The notes: generated by a model from the letters alone, not told the origin. Counted from the stretch's first letter, positions 26,596 through 36,125 are shown. The stretch is 64,000 nt of DNA from DATENM01 sp045807725 (GCA_045807725.1 JBJMGV010000054.1:1-64000); one strand, 5' to 3'. A program made the numbers and translations.

Positions 26596-27552
26596 ATGTC
26601 AATTGTGGTTGTGGGGTCAGTGGCGTTTGATTCGCTCAAGACGCCATTCGGCGAGCGCGAAAAGATACTGGGCGGGTCGGCGACGTACTTCAGCGTCGCC
26701 GCTTCTTTTTTCACCGACGTTCGCGTCGTTGCAGTCGTCGGCGACGATTTCGGCGAGGCGGAAGAAGCCGTCTTCCGCGAGCGCGAGATTGACCTTTCAG
26801 ACCTTGAGCGAGTTCAAGGCGAGAAGTCGTTTTTCTGGAAAGGCGAGTACGGCTTTGACCTCAACGTGGCGAAGACGCTCGACACGCAGTTGAATGTCTT
26901 CGCCAACTTTCAGCCGAAGCTATCGGATGAGGCGCGCGCGACGCCGTTTCTTTTTCTCGGCAACATTCAGCCGACCTTGCAGAAGCAGGTGCGCGAGCAG
27001 GTCGGCGCGAAGCTGGTCGCGGCGGACACGATGAATTACTGGATTCACAACACCCCCGAAGAGCTGCGCGATATGCTCAAGGTGATTGACGTGCTTATCA
27101 TCAACGACTCGGAAGCGCGCGAGTTGGCGGGCGAGGCGAACTTGATTCGCGCGGCGCGGCGGATACTGTCGATGGGGCCGAAGCGGCTGGTGGTCAAACG
27201 CGGCGAGTACGGCGCGGCGATGTTCAGCGATGGGACTTACTTTGCGACGCCGGCCTATCCGCTCGAAGAAGTCTTCGACCCGACGGGCGCGGGCGATACA
27301 TTCGCCGGCGGTTTTATGGGCTACCTGGCGGCGACCGACTCGACCGACGAAGCGGCGATGCGACAGGCGATCATCTACGGCTCGGTGATGGCATCGTTCA
27401 ATGTCGAAGAGTTCGGCTGCGAACGGACGCGGCGGTTGACTTACGACGAGATCAACGCGCGCTTCCGCGAGTTAAAATCCTACTCGCACTTTGAAGAAGT
27501 GGCGATTAACCCGCGCCGACTGTCCACGATTAGTAGAGACACACGCGGCTAA
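26596..27552 (+). CDS. PfkB-family carbohydrate or nucleoside kinase
   Basis: A ribokinase-fold sugar kinase of 318 residues. The second PfkB signature is intact: DPTGAGDTFAGGFMGYL, with the catalytic-base Asp and the anion hole. The N-terminal di-Gly region (EKILGGSATYFSVAASFF) contacts the sugar. The substrate is unclear: ribose, adenosine or a methylthio-sugar are possible because mtnP is close upstream. The start at 26596 follows GAGGTG. Confidence 0.85.
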   Translation: MSIVVVGSVAFDSLKTPFGEREKILGGSATYFSVAASFFTDVRVVAVVGDDFGEAEEAVFREREIDLSDLERVQGEKSFFWKGEYGFDLNVAKTLDTQLNVFANFQPKLSDEARATPFLFLGNIQPTLQKQVREQVGAKLVAADTMNYWIHNTPEELRDMLKVIDVLIINDSEARELAGEANLIRAARRILSMGPKRLVVKRGEYGAAMFSDGTYFATPAYPLEEVFDPTGAGDTFAGGFMGYLAATDSTDEAAMRQAIIYGSVMASFNVEEFGCERTRRLTYDEINARFRELKSYSHFEEVAINPRRLSTISRDTRG

Positions 27553-27557
27553 TCGAA

Positions 27558-27944
27558 TCAATCAGGCAGGCAGAGGTGACAGCGTTTGAGGCCGCGCGCG
27601 AGAGCGGCTTCTTCGCTCATCGCCGAGCGGTCGCACTTTGCGGGCAGGTGCGTCGAGTTGTGATAAAACTGTTTATCGCCGACGCACGAGTAGACCATAC
27701 GAACGGGTGTGCGAGCCGCTTTGGCATCCGAGGCGGCATCGCTTGAAGGCAGGACGGCGGCGCTCGCCGAGGCGGTCGATTCGCCGGGCGTGCGCCAGCG
27801 CATCAACACTTCGTTCTTGAGATAGTTGACGGCAACCCATCCGGCGGCGAGCAGCACGATGAAGGCGGTCAGAGAGATCAGCTTATTAACAACGATCAGC
27901 GGGTGGGCACTGCGTAAAGAGCTTCGGGCTTGGAGGCTTGCCAA
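27558..27944 (-). CDS. Small membrane-anchored protein with a nuclease-associated Cys motif
   Basis: A 128-residue product from a TTG start (27944, GGAG upstream). It has one transmembrane helix (LISLTAFIVLLAAGWVAVNYL), a Ser/Ala linker and a C-terminal motif YSCVGDKQFYHN...LPAKCDRSAMSEEAALARG..RCHLC. The C-terminal pattern, YH-x-Cys-x(15)-EA-x3-G-x2-C-x2-C, resembles the short zinc module found after thermonucleases and in Ada-like proteins. No nuclease domain is present, so its job is unknown. Confidence 0.65.
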   Translation of the reverse strand: MASLQARSSLRSAHPLIVVNKLISLTAFIVLLAAGWVAVNYLKNEVLMRWRTPGESTASASAAVLPSSDAASDAKAARTPVRMVYSCVGDKQFYHNSTHLPAKCDRSAMSEEAALARGLKRCHLCLPD

Positions 27945-28116
27945 AGTTTACGCTCCTTTCAAAAGTCTGACTTGTTGTTCTTATCCCCTGCGAAGCCTGC
28001 AAAGTAGCATGCGGCTTCTGGGCGCGTCAAGCTTGAAATACAGGCCGATTTAAGCGGCGGCATCCCCCGAATCGAGAGTGGTAAACGGGCCGGCAGGCGG
28101 TTCAAGGAGAGAACGA

Positions 28117-28974
28117 TTGAGCGAACGAATCTTCACGAAACTCCAGGGCATGGGCAATGACTTTCTCGTTGTCGAGGTTGATGACGTGAGCGTGCTGATG
28201 GATGCCGAGCGGCTCGCCGTCGAGTTGTGCAATCGCAATTATGGCGCGGGCGCTGACGGGCTGATCTTCGTCGCCAGGGCGAAGGCCGAAGCGGCGGACT
28301 TTGATTCGCGCATCTTCAACTCGGACGGCAGCGAAGCGGGCGTTTCGGGGAACGGCACGCGCTGCGTCGCGGCTTACGTTTATTACAAAGCGTTGTGGAC
28401 CGAGCCGGCGGTGCGCATTGCTACGGCTGCCGGCGTCAAGCGCGGGCGACTGGCCTCGCGTGACGGCCATCACTTTGAATTCGAGTTCGATATGGGCGAG
28501 CCGCGCCTGTCGAGCGAGGCCGTGCCGATGGCGCTCGACTTTCCGCTTGAGCACGTCGTGCGCTATCCGCTGCACATCGGCGGCGATATGATCGAAGTCA
28601 CTTGCCTGTCGATGGGCAACCCGCAATGCATTATCTTCGTGCCCGACCTGGAGCGTGTGCATCTGGCCGAGATGGGGCCGCTGCTCGAACATCATCCGCT
28701 CTTTCCTGACCGCGCCAATATCGAATTCGTTCGCGTCGTCTCGCGCGATGAGATAGAGATATGGATCTGGGAGCGCGGCGCAGGTCACACGCTGTCGAGC
28801 GGCACAGGGTCGTGCGCTTCGGCGGTCGCGGCGGTCTTGAACGGCCACACGAACCGCGCCGTGCGCGTTGTCACCGAAGGCGGGCCGCTCGATGTCGAGT
28901 GGCGTGATGATAACTGCGTCGCGCTGACCGGCTCGGCAGAAGTCATTTACGAAGGCCGCTGGCTCAGATCATAA
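28117..28974 (+). CDS. dapF: Diaminopimelate epimerase
   Basis: Cofactor-independent racemase making meso-diaminopimelate for peptidoglycan and lysine. I chose TTG 28117, with CAAGGAGAG upstream, giving MSERIFTKLQGMGNDF as the usual family start. Both catalytic Cys are present: SGNGTRCVAAY and SSGTGSCASAVAA. The product is 286 residues, the normal length. Confidence 0.95.
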   Translation: MSERIFTKLQGMGNDFLVVEVDDVSVLMDAERLAVELCNRNYGAGADGLIFVARAKAEAADFDSRIFNSDGSEAGVSGNGTRCVAAYVYYKALWTEPAVRIATAAGVKRGRLASRDGHHFEFEFDMGEPRLSSEAVPMALDFPLEHVVRYPLHIGGDMIEVTCLSMGNPQCIIFVPDLERVHLAEMGPLLEHHPLFPDRANIEFVRVVSRDEIEIWIWERGAGHTLSSGTGSCASAVAAVLNGHTNRAVRVVTEGGPLDVEWRDDNCVALTGSAEVIYEGRWLRS

Positions 28975-29107
28975 ATGCCGCTCGCGCCTTCGGCCTGATC
29001 ATTCAGCATCGTTTCATAGCGTCTCCGTCCAAGACAAAAATGGCGACCCGCTCGGCTCAGAGCTAAGCTCAGATAAGGGCGCATGAATAATTTTAAGGAG
29101 GAGACTA

Positions 29108-29695
29108 ATGAAACGATTCATCGTCCTGTCACTAGCCATCATCGTGCCGACGGCAATCGCCCTGGCCAAAAGCCGTGACCGCAAAAAATCCGAACAGAAG
29201 CCTGCCGTTGTGCCTTCGGTTGATCTGACGCGTTATCAAGGCAAATGGTATGAGATTGCCCGCTTCCCCAATCGCTTCGAGAAGAGTTGCGCGAGCGAGG
29301 TCAGCGCGACCTACACGCTCAACGCGGATAACACCATCCGCGTGGTCAATGAATGTCGCAAAGCCGATGGCCAGATGAAACGCGCCGAAGGCAAAGCGCG
29401 CAAGGCTGACAAGGACGGGCCAACATCACAGCTCGAAGTCCGCTTCGCGCCGGCTTTCCTGTCGTTACTGCCAGTGGTCTGGGGCGATTACTGGGTGCTT
29501 GATCTTGCGCCGGATTACAGCTACTCGGTAGTCGGCGACGAGAGCCGCGATTATCTCTGGATACTTTCGCGCACGCCGGTGATGGATGAGGTGAAGTACC
29601 AGCAGGCCGTCAACGCGGCGGCGACGCAGGGCTTTGATGTCAGCCGGTTGATGAAGACCAAACAGAACGAATCAACGGCGTTGCTCCTCAGGTAA
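29108..29695 (+). CDS. blc: Lipocalin family protein
   Basis: A 195-residue protein with a strong site (TAAGGAGGAG) and a signal peptide (KRFIVLSLAIIVPTAIALA). The bacterial lipocalin signature is clear: LTRYQGKWYEIARFPNRFEKSC (G-x-W), ECRKADG, and WVLDLAPDYSYSVVGDESRDYLWILSRTP. E. coli Blc is an outer-membrane lipoprotein that binds lysophospholipids; here the signal peptide has no obvious lipobox, so it is probably periplasmic. Confidence 0.9.
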   Translation: MKRFIVLSLAIIVPTAIALAKSRDRKKSEQKPAVVPSVDLTRYQGKWYEIARFPNRFEKSCASEVSATYTLNADNTIRVVNECRKADGQMKRAEGKARKADKDGPTSQLEVRFAPAFLSLLPVVWGDYWVLDLAPDYSYSVVGDESRDYLWILSRTPVMDEVKYQQAVNAAATQGFDVSRLMKTKQNESTALLLR

Positions 29696-29852
29696 TGATC
29701 GCACGCCGCTGAACCGTCGCGCTCTGATCGTGCGGCCAGCGCGCCAGTAAAGTATTGCGCGATGGGTCGGCGGCGCATATTATAACTGGCGAGTTGTTAT
29801 TCGATTCATTTCGCCTCGCGGACGCCGAGGCCGACAAACAGATGGGGGAGCG

Positions 29853-30224
29853 ATGGCATTCTGCCCGAATTGCGAAGCGGAGTATAAAGAAGGCATCACG
29901 GTCTGCCCGGATTGCCGAGTCGAACTTGTCAGCGAACTGACGCCGGAGAACCGCGTCCACGACCGCGGCGAAGGCGAGCCGGTTCCGCTGCAATCGTTCA
30001 AGACCGCCGCCGAAGCCGAGATGGTGCGCGAGATGCTCGATCAAAATGGCATCCGCTCGTTTGTCGAAGGCGGCGATTTCGCCGTCATCCCCAGCAGCTT
30101 TTCTCAGGAAGTCGTCGTCATGGTTGACGAACGCGACCTGCCCCACGCTGTCGAAATCTACAACGCCTATTTCGACGCTGACGCAACTGCCCCTGCATCA
30201 GAAAACCAGACTGACAGTGAATAG
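29853..30224 (+). CDS. Zinc-ribbon plus DUF2007-type protein
   Basis: A 123-residue protein: an N-terminal zinc ribbon with two CxxC pairs (FCPNCEAEYKEGITVCPDC) and a C-terminal ferredoxin-like DUF2007 domain (VPLQSFKTAAEAEMVREML ... VVVMVDERDLPHAVEIY). DUF2007 proteins are described as putative prokaryotic signal-transducing proteins, possibly related to PII; evidence for function is weak. GGGGGAG precedes the ATG. Confidence 0.78.
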   Translation: MAFCPNCEAEYKEGITVCPDCRVELVSELTPENRVHDRGEGEPVPLQSFKTAAEAEMVREMLDQNGIRSFVEGGDFAVIPSSFSQEVVVMVDERDLPHAVEIYNAYFDADATAPASENQTDSE

Positions 30225-30233
30225 TGGCCCGTT

Positions 30234-30432
30234 GGTAATGAGTCTCGTAGGGATGCCCTGTTTATAGTTATCGTTGATGAAAGAGACGTGCGCCCCGACG
30301 GGACGCGATGTTGACATTGCGCTCCTGCCGGAGCTTGAACATTTCACCAACCGGATCACTATAAACATCGCCCTCCTAACGGAGCTTGGCTGAACTAACA
30401 TCCGACCACTGACCATTGGCCACTGTCCAGGG
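30234..30432. repeat. Composite repeat: GTAGGG/CTGACGGAGCTTG-type element plus a short heptad arm
   Basis: The block GTAGGGATGCCCTGTTTATA ... GCTCCTGCCGGAGCTTGAAC ... ACTATAAACATCGCCCTCCT is a diverged copy of the element at 58497-58669, with the same order of small GC-rich palindromes separated by TATAAAC segments. It ends in a degenerate heptad run (CCACTGACCATTGGCCACTG) just before the hydrolase gene, the same word type that flanks the other copy. Confidence 0.8.
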
Positions 30433-30440
30433 GGTTTGTG

Positions 30441-31529
30441 ATGAAGGACACGTTTCGCCTCTGCCTTGCGCTTATCACATTGATCGCGTTGACAACGATC
30501 ACACAGGGTCAGGACGGCCCGACCCGCGCCGAATTCGAGTGCTTATCACTCAACACATCCTCAAGCATCGCTATGATGACAGGCCATCCGTCCGCCGATT
30601 CTTATCACCATACCTGGACGCCTGTGTTGACTTACGGCAAGTTCAAATCGCATGGGCTTGAGCTGCTTTATGAAATGCAAGGCAGCGGCAACGAAGTCAT
30701 CATCGTGCTGCACGGCGGGCCGGGCTTGCCGCACGAGTACTATCATCCGATGCTGTCGAACCTGAGCCGCTACGCGCGATTGATCTACTTCGACCGTCGC
30801 GCTGATATGGCAAGCCAGCGCGATAAGCACGAGCCGGTATCAGTGGCCGAGATGGCCGACGATGTCGAAGCGCTCAGGCAGACGCTTGGCGTGGATCGCG
30901 TGACGCTGCTCGGTCATAGCTTCGGGACGGCCATCGCGCTCGATTACGCGTTGCGTTACGCCGACCACACGAAGCGGTTGATTCTGGTGAGCGGCGCGGC
31001 GACGGTCGAAGACCCGGCACAGGCCGAAAAGCGCCTGGTGCAGTCGTTCTCGCCAACCGAGATGGCGCGCTATCGCAACGAAGGCGGCACGAATAACGCG
31101 AACCCGTGCGAGCGCGTGCGCCGGCGTTACGCCGTGCTCTACCCGCATTATTTTTTCAAGCTGATTCCTTACGAATTCGAGCGCGGCATCTACACGGTCT
31201 ACTTCGATTCGCTGGCGAAGAAGCTGGCGCTGGCCAACAACCGGCAGCAACTCGATGTGCGCAGTAAGCTATCGACGATCAAAGCGCCGACGCTGGTCGT
31301 CGCCGGTCGGCACGATCTGGCTACGCCGGTGACGCAATCTTTTGAGTTGGCGCAAGGGCTGCCGCAATCGCGCTTCGTCGTGCTGGAGCACAGCGGCCAC
31401 TTCCCGATCTTTGAAGAGAACTATCTCTTCACCGAATGGGTGCGACAGTTCATGCTCGGCACAGCGGCGAATGAGACGCAGCGCGCTATGTCCGCCGCTG
31501 CCACCACCTCATCGAGCGGCAAGCGATAA
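30441..31529 (+). CDS. Secreted alpha/beta hydrolase, proline-iminopeptidase-like
   Basis: A 363-residue hydrolase with a signal peptide (FRLCLALITLIALTTITQGQ). The oxyanion segment HGGPGLPHEYYHPM, nucleophile elbow GHSFGTAIA (Ser), acid GRHDLATP (Asp) and HSGHFPIFEE (His) form a full catalytic triad. The HGGPG motif and overall layout resemble proline iminopeptidases (S33), but esterase or haloalkane-type activity is possible. A GTG sits directly before the chosen ATG at 30441. Confidence 0.85.
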   Translation: MKDTFRLCLALITLIALTTITQGQDGPTRAEFECLSLNTSSSIAMMTGHPSADSYHHTWTPVLTYGKFKSHGLELLYEMQGSGNEVIIVLHGGPGLPHEYYHPMLSNLSRYARLIYFDRRADMASQRDKHEPVSVAEMADDVEALRQTLGVDRVTLLGHSFGTAIALDYALRYADHTKRLILVSGAATVEDPAQAEKRLVQSFSPTEMARYRNEGGTNNANPCERVRRRYAVLYPHYFFKLIPYEFERGIYTVYFDSLAKKLALANNRQQLDVRSKLSTIKAPTLVVAGRHDLATPVTQSFELAQGLPQSRFVVLEHSGHFPIFEENYLFTEWVRQFMLGTAANETQRAMSAAATTSSSGKR

Positions 31530-31540
31530 TTTACTTAATC

Positions 31541-31607
31541 GGCCACAGAGGCACAAAGACACAGAGTTTTTCAATCATTCCCTCTGTGTCTTTGTGCCTC
31601 TGTGGCT
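31541..31607. repeat. Perfect inverted repeat with 8-bp words (CACAGAGG type)
   Basis: The 25-base arm GCCACAGAGGCACAAAGACA plus CAGAG pairs perfectly with CTCTGTGTCTTTGTGCCTCT plus GTGGC around a 15-base loop. It lies between the hydrolase and cutA and could be a strong hairpin terminator, though with few T residues after it. Confidence 0.9.
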
Positions 31608-31652
31608 AAACCATCTTTCCACCGTTACGCGATGGCCTGCTAGAATGGCTCT

Positions 31653-31988
31653 ATGATGAGTAATGCACTGGTCGTGCTGGTGACGGCGGCGAATTTGGAG
31701 GAGGCTTCGCGCATCGCTGATGCGCTGGTGGGCGGGCGGCTCGCGGCCTGTGTCAACATCCTTGGCGGCATTGAATCGGTCTATCGCTGGGAAGGCAAGG
31801 TGGCGCGCGACAGCGAAGTGCTGATGATCATCAAGACCACCGATGATCATTACGCCGCGCTTGAAGCGCAGATCAAAGCACTGCACAGCTACACGACGCC
31901 CGAAGTCATCGCCATCCGAATCGAACGCGGCTCCGAAGCCTATCTGCAATGGCTCGGCGAATCGGTCGCGCCGCAAGCAAACAATTAA
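31653..31988 (+). CDS. cutA: Divalent-cation tolerance protein CutA
   Basis: A 111-residue trimeric ferredoxin-like protein of the CutA1 family, with the core LAACVNILGGIESVYRWEGK and EVLMIIKTT. The role is linked to copper and other divalent cation tolerance in E. coli, but is uncertain elsewhere. The 3' end overlaps the convergent purH by 4 bases. Confidence 0.93.
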   Translation: MMSNALVVLVTAANLEEASRIADALVGGRLAACVNILGGIESVYRWEGKVARDSEVLMIIKTTDDHYAALEAQIKALHSYTTPEVIAIRIERGSEAYLQWLGESVAPQANN

Positions 31989-33568
31989 TGTTTGAAGTGG
32001 CGCATGCCGGTGAAGACCATAGCGATGTTGTGCTCGTTGGCCGCCGCGATCACTTCTTCGTCGCGCACGGAGCCGCCCGGTTGAATGATCGCCGTCACAC
32101 CCGCCTTCGCCGCTTCATCAACACCATCGCGGAAGGGGAAGAAGGCGTCCGACGCCATCACCGTTCCGGCCAGCGGCAATTGCGCTTTCATCGCGCCGAT
32201 CTTCACCGAATCGACGCGGCTCATCTGCCCTGCCCCAACCCCGACCAGTTGGCCGTCGCGCGCATAGACAATCGCGTTCGACTTGACGTGCTTCGAGATC
32301 ACCCACGCGAAGCGCAGGGCGCGCATCTCTTCGCCGGTCGGCTCGCGCCTGGTGACTACGCGCGGAGTCACGTCGTCGAGCCTGCCGCGATCAGCGTCTT
32401 GCACTAACAAGCCGCTGCCGATCAGGCGCAGGTCGAACGGCTTTTGATAACGACCGCCCTCGCCCATACGCATCACGCGAAGGTTCTTCTTCGCGGCAAA
32501 GACCTCAAGCGCGTCGCTTTCGTAATCGGGCGCGACGATCACTTCAAAGAACGTCTCAGCCATCACGCGGGCCGCGTCTGCGGTCAAGGTGCGATTGAGA
32601 GCAACGATGCCGCCGAAGGCCGACACCGGGTCGGTCGCTTTGGCGCGCTCGAAAGCTTCGCGGACGCTGTCCGCCGTTGCCGCCCCCGATGGGTTGGTGT
32701 GCTTGATGATGGCGCACGCGGTCGAATCGAATTCGCATACGAGCGACCACGCTGCGTCCATATCAATCAGGTTATTGAATGAAAGCTCTTTGCCCTGCAA
32801 CTGCTCCGGCATCTCGGCGGCGCTGACGTTCTTCAGCGAATAGAGCGCGGCGCGCTGGTGCGGGTTCTCGCCATAGCGCAGGTCCATCTCCTTCTTCGCA
32901 AACAGCGTCATTCGCGCCGGCAGACTCTTTGGCCGCTCGACGTGCAGGTGTTCGCTCGATGCGTCGAGCGTGACTGAGCCGATCAGGAACTCAGCGATGG
33001 CGGCGTCGTATTGCGCTGTCGTCTCGAACGCCTGCCGCGCCAGTCGCAGCCGCGTCAGGTGCGACACGCGGCCTTCGCCAGCGTCCATCTCGTCGGCGAT
33101 GATCGCGTAATCCGCCGGGTCAACGACGACGACCACATCGGCAAAGTTCTTTGCCGCCGAGCGAATCATCGAAGGCCCGCCGATGTCTATATTCTCAATG
33201 GCCTCTTCGACCCTCACGTCGTCGCGGGCAACGGTCTGACGAAACGGGTAAAGGTTGACGACCACCATATCAATGTAGGAAATGGCGTTTTCAGCGACCT
33301 GACGCTGGTGTTCGGCGTTGCCGCGAATGGCGAGCAAGCCGCCGTGAACTTTCGGATGCAGCGTCTTGACGCGACCGTTGAGGATTTCAGGAAAGCCCGT
33401 GAGGTCGCTCACATCACGGACTTCGAGGCCGGCGTCGCGCAGCAGTTGTGCCGTGCCGCCTGTGGATAACAATTCGATCTGATGGCGCGCGAGCCGCCGC
33501 GCGAAATCAACCAACCCGGTCTTGTCTGATACGCTGATGAGTGCGCGTTGTATTTTTGTAAAAGCCAT
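31985..33568 (-). CDS. purH: Bifunctional AICAR transformylase / IMP cyclohydrolase
   Basis: Catalyses the last two steps of de novo purine synthesis. The 527-residue protein has the MGS-like cyclohydrolase domain first (ALISVSDKTGLVDFARRL ... LSTGGTAQLL ... GRVKTLHPKVHGGLLA), then the transformylase domain with KHTNPSGAA and the terminal blocks FPFRDGVDEAAKAGV and IAMVFTGMRHFKH. Length and order are normal. Confidence 0.96.
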   Translation of the reverse strand: MAFTKIQRALISVSDKTGLVDFARRLARHQIELLSTGGTAQLLRDAGLEVRDVSDLTGFPEILNGRVKTLHPKVHGGLLAIRGNAEHQRQVAENAISYIDMVVVNLYPFRQTVARDDVRVEEAIENIDIGGPSMIRSAAKNFADVVVVVDPADYAIIADEMDAGEGRVSHLTRLRLARQAFETTAQYDAAIAEFLIGSVTLDASSEHLHVERPKSLPARMTLFAKKEMDLRYGENPHQRAALYSLKNVSAAEMPEQLQGKELSFNNLIDMDAAWSLVCEFDSTACAIIKHTNPSGAATADSVREAFERAKATDPVSAFGGIVALNRTLTADAARVMAETFFEVIVAPDYESDALEVFAAKKNLRVMRMGEGGRYQKPFDLRLIGSGLLVQDADRGRLDDVTPRVVTRREPTGEEMRALRFAWVISKHVKSNAIVYARDGQLVGVGAGQMSRVDSVKIGAMKAQLPLAGTVMASDAFFPFRDGVDEAAKAGVTAIIQPGGSVRDEEVIAAANEHNIAMVFTGMRHFKH

Positions 33569-33638
33569 AATTGTTCACCAATGGCCTAACATAGCACACC
33601 CCATTCAACTGTCACAACGAACCGCTCAGGCCGTCGCG

Positions 33639-35288
33639 CTACTGCGTGCTTTCGTCCATTGACTCGGCTTCGGCGATCCACTCGCGGGTCAACTGGCCTT
33701 TGTAATCAAAGCCACTGCGGCGGCCTTCCCAGCGTGCGAACAGGTAGAGCGCCGTTCCCACCGCGCTCCACAACAGCAGCAATTGCCAGATGGCCGCGCC
33801 GCCCGCTCGCCTGCGCTCGCTGATGTCGCGCGCGATCACCATAAAGGTGAGATAGCCCATCGCAAGCACTGAGGTTGCGCCGAAGATGACCAGCCACACG
33901 GGCCGCAATCGCACCAGCGCCGTCTTGTACAGCTTCGGGCGGACGAAGGGCAAGGCCGCCATCGAAGCGCTGTGCAGCGCGTACAGCAGAAAGATCGCCA
34001 CCAGCGAAATGTTCAGCACGGAACTCAACTGCTTCGTCCACAACAGCGCCAGCGCGATGGTCGTGCTGATGACGAGACTTGCCCAAGGCGTGCCGGAGCG
34101 CTCGCCGACGCGCGCGAACCATCGCGGAGCCATGCGGTCTTCGCCAAAGACGTAAAGGATTCGCGCCGGCACGAACACCGAGCCGTTGATCGAAGTCGTG
34201 AACGCCATCATCGCGCCGAGCGCAACGACCGCGCCGCCCCACTTCGGCAAGAAGCGATGCGCCGCGTCGGCCATCGCGTAGTCCGAACGCGCCAGCTCCT
34301 GATAAGGCACTGTGCCGAAAGCGACCAGCGACATCAAAAAGAAGATCAGCATCGAGATCAGTATGCCGTTGATGAAGACGGCAGGCAGCAAGCGCCGCGC
34401 TTCGCGGGTTTCGCCGGCAGTCTGCGCTAAACTTTCAAAGCCGGCGTAAGAAAAGAAGAGCGGCGGCAGCGCAGCAAGGAATCCTTTATCGCCTTCGGCA
34501 GTCGTGGTCGCCCAGAAGCCAAAGGGAAAGAGCGGCGTGAAGTTCTTCCACTCGATGGCAAACAGTCCAGGCACGATTAGAATCACCACGGCGATCAACA
34601 AGAGGATGAACATCGCCGTCTGCAACCAGCCATAGAATTTGACGCCGAGTAGGTTGAAGATGAAAAAGAAGAGAATTGTAGCCGTCGCTACCGCAGCTTC
34701 GCCGAGGCTCGGCCCGCCCGCATAAGTCGCCTTCAGTTGCTGGCCGAATGGCAGCCACGCCGCGAACCAGTCATCCATAGTTGGGTAGAAGAACTTCAGA
34801 TATTGACCGAGCGAAGTAGCAAGGATGACCAGCGCGCCGATGTAAGCCAGCCACTTGAGCCACAGCGCCATATAGCCGATGTAATAATTCTGGAGCGTGC
34901 GCGAGATGTGCAGGTAGGCGTCGCCGGGCCGCAGGCCGAGCGGCGTTGAGAGGTAGACCGAATAGGCGACCGCCGTCGCTAAGATCACCGGCGCTAAGAC
35001 CAGATAAGCCAACGGCACGGATGGTCCGGCCACTGCGCCCAATCGCCCGGTGACGACAAAGATGCCTGAGCCGATCAACATACCGATGATCGTGGCGTAG
35101 CTTTCAAGCTTGCTCAGGTCGCGTTTGAGTTCAGCTTTGTGCGGTTGCGGGACTTCGCCTGGACGGGTCAATGGTTGCTCTCCGGTCGTGTGCAGGATGA
35201 TGGCGCGGTGACGCGCGCCCGTCGAGCATACTAGACCGCCGCCGCTTTTTCCATGAACTTCCGCTGGCGGCGCGATGGCTTCATTCAT
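33639..35288 (-). CDS. APC-family amino acid permease
   Basis: A 549-residue membrane transporter with about 12 hydrophobic helices. The first helix holds the unwound ligand-binding motif IGMLIGSGIFVVTGRLG of the LeuT-fold APC superfamily, followed by GPSVPLAYL. Substrate is probably an amino acid or polyamine. The first ~50 residues are hydrophilic and poorly supported, so translation may start downstream of 35288. It is transcribed divergently from the hemerythrin gene. Confidence 0.85.
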   Translation of the reverse strand: MNEAIAPPAEVHGKSGGGLVCSTGARHRAIILHTTGEQPLTRPGEVPQPHKAELKRDLSKLESYATIIGMLIGSGIFVVTGRLGAVAGPSVPLAYLVLAPVILATAVAYSVYLSTPLGLRPGDAYLHISRTLQNYYIGYMALWLKWLAYIGALVILATSLGQYLKFFYPTMDDWFAAWLPFGQQLKATYAGGPSLGEAAVATATILFFFIFNLLGVKFYGWLQTAMFILLLIAVVILIVPGLFAIEWKNFTPLFPFGFWATTTAEGDKGFLAALPPLFFSYAGFESLAQTAGETREARRLLPAVFINGILISMLIFFLMSLVAFGTVPYQELARSDYAMADAAHRFLPKWGGAVVALGAMMAFTTSINGSVFVPARILYVFGEDRMAPRWFARVGERSGTPWASLVISTTIALALLWTKQLSSVLNISLVAIFLLYALHSASMAALPFVRPKLYKTALVRLRPVWLVIFGATSVLAMGYLTFMVIARDISERRRAGGAAIWQLLLLWSAVGTALYLFARWEGRRSGFDYKGQLTREWIAEAESMDESTQ

Positions 35289-35387
35289 CCATCTGGTATC
35301 CCGGTTGCTCTATCAATCTATGGCCGCACCTGTATGCACGGTTGCCGGTCAACAAAAGACTGAGGCCAATACAACAAGGGGGAGAAA

Positions 35388-35840
35388 ATGAACGCATTTG
35401 AATTGCTCAAGGAAGATCACCAGCGCGTCGCCGGCATCTTCGAGAAACTCGAACCGACGACCGAGCGCGCACAGAAAACCCGCGAAGAGTTGTTCGCCAG
35501 GCTGAAGACCGAACTGCAACTTCACACACAGATCGAGGAGCAGATCTTTTATCCCGCGCTCAAACAGGAAGAGGAGACGCGCGACATCACGCTCGAAGGC
35601 ATCGAGGAGCATCACGTCGTCAAGATGCTGCTCGAAGAGATGGAAGCCATGCCCGTTGATAGCGAGGAATGGGCGGCCAAGCTGAGCGTGCTAAAGGAGA
35701 ACGTCGAGCACCACGTCGAAGAGGAAGAAGGCGAGATGTTCCCGAAGGCACACAAGGCGCTGCCCAAAGAGAAGATTGAAGAACTCGGCGCGCGCATGGA
35801 AGCGGCGAAGAAGCAGATGGCCGCGACGACCAGAGGCTAA
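35388..35840 (+). CDS. Hemerythrin HHE-domain protein
   Basis: A 150-residue four-helix protein with the metal-ligand pattern of the HHE family: ELLKEDHQRVAGIFEKLE, LQLHTQIEEQIFYPAL, EEHHVVKMLLEEM and ENVEHHVEEEEGEMFP. These bind a di-iron site and are linked to oxygen, NO or iron handling. The ATG follows GGGGGAG. Confidence 0.9.
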   Translation: MNAFELLKEDHQRVAGIFEKLEPTTERAQKTREELFARLKTELQLHTQIEEQIFYPALKQEEETRDITLEGIEEHHVVKMLLEEMEAMPVDSEEWAAKLSVLKENVEHHVEEEEGEMFPKAHKALPKEKIEELGARMEAAKKQMAATTRG

Positions 35841-35855
35841 ACTCATAACCGAAAG

Positions 35856-36125
35856 CCAGGAAAGCCCTGAAGGGGCGCGATTCGATAGCCCAGAGCAAGG
35901 CTCTGGGGTAGACGCGGTATAAATCAGCAAGCCCTGAAGGGGCGAAATAGCCAGCCGGTTATCTCGCCCCTTCAGGGCTTGGGGAAATTATGTCACGGTT
36001 TTCCCAGCCCGTTGGGCTGGGTTATCGAATCGCGCCCCTTCAGGGCTTTTCAGGTCCTACGGTAAAAGATGACGCACCGCATTCTTTACATCGAATCGCG
36101 CCCCTTCAGGGTTTTTCAGACACGT
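35856..36125. repeat. Composite palindromic element (AAGCCCTGAAGGGGCG family), older copy
   Basis: Terminal inverted repeats AAGCCCTGAAGGGGCGCGAT / ATCGCGCCCCTTCAGGGCTT with internal palindromes (CCCAGAGC..GCTCTGGG; CCAGCCCGTTGGGCTGG). A third, partial right end follows at 36090-36122. It is the same family as the 212-bp element at 58670-58881, but has lost the outer GAGCGTGTCTG on the left. It fills the whole gap between convergent genes. Confidence 0.9.
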
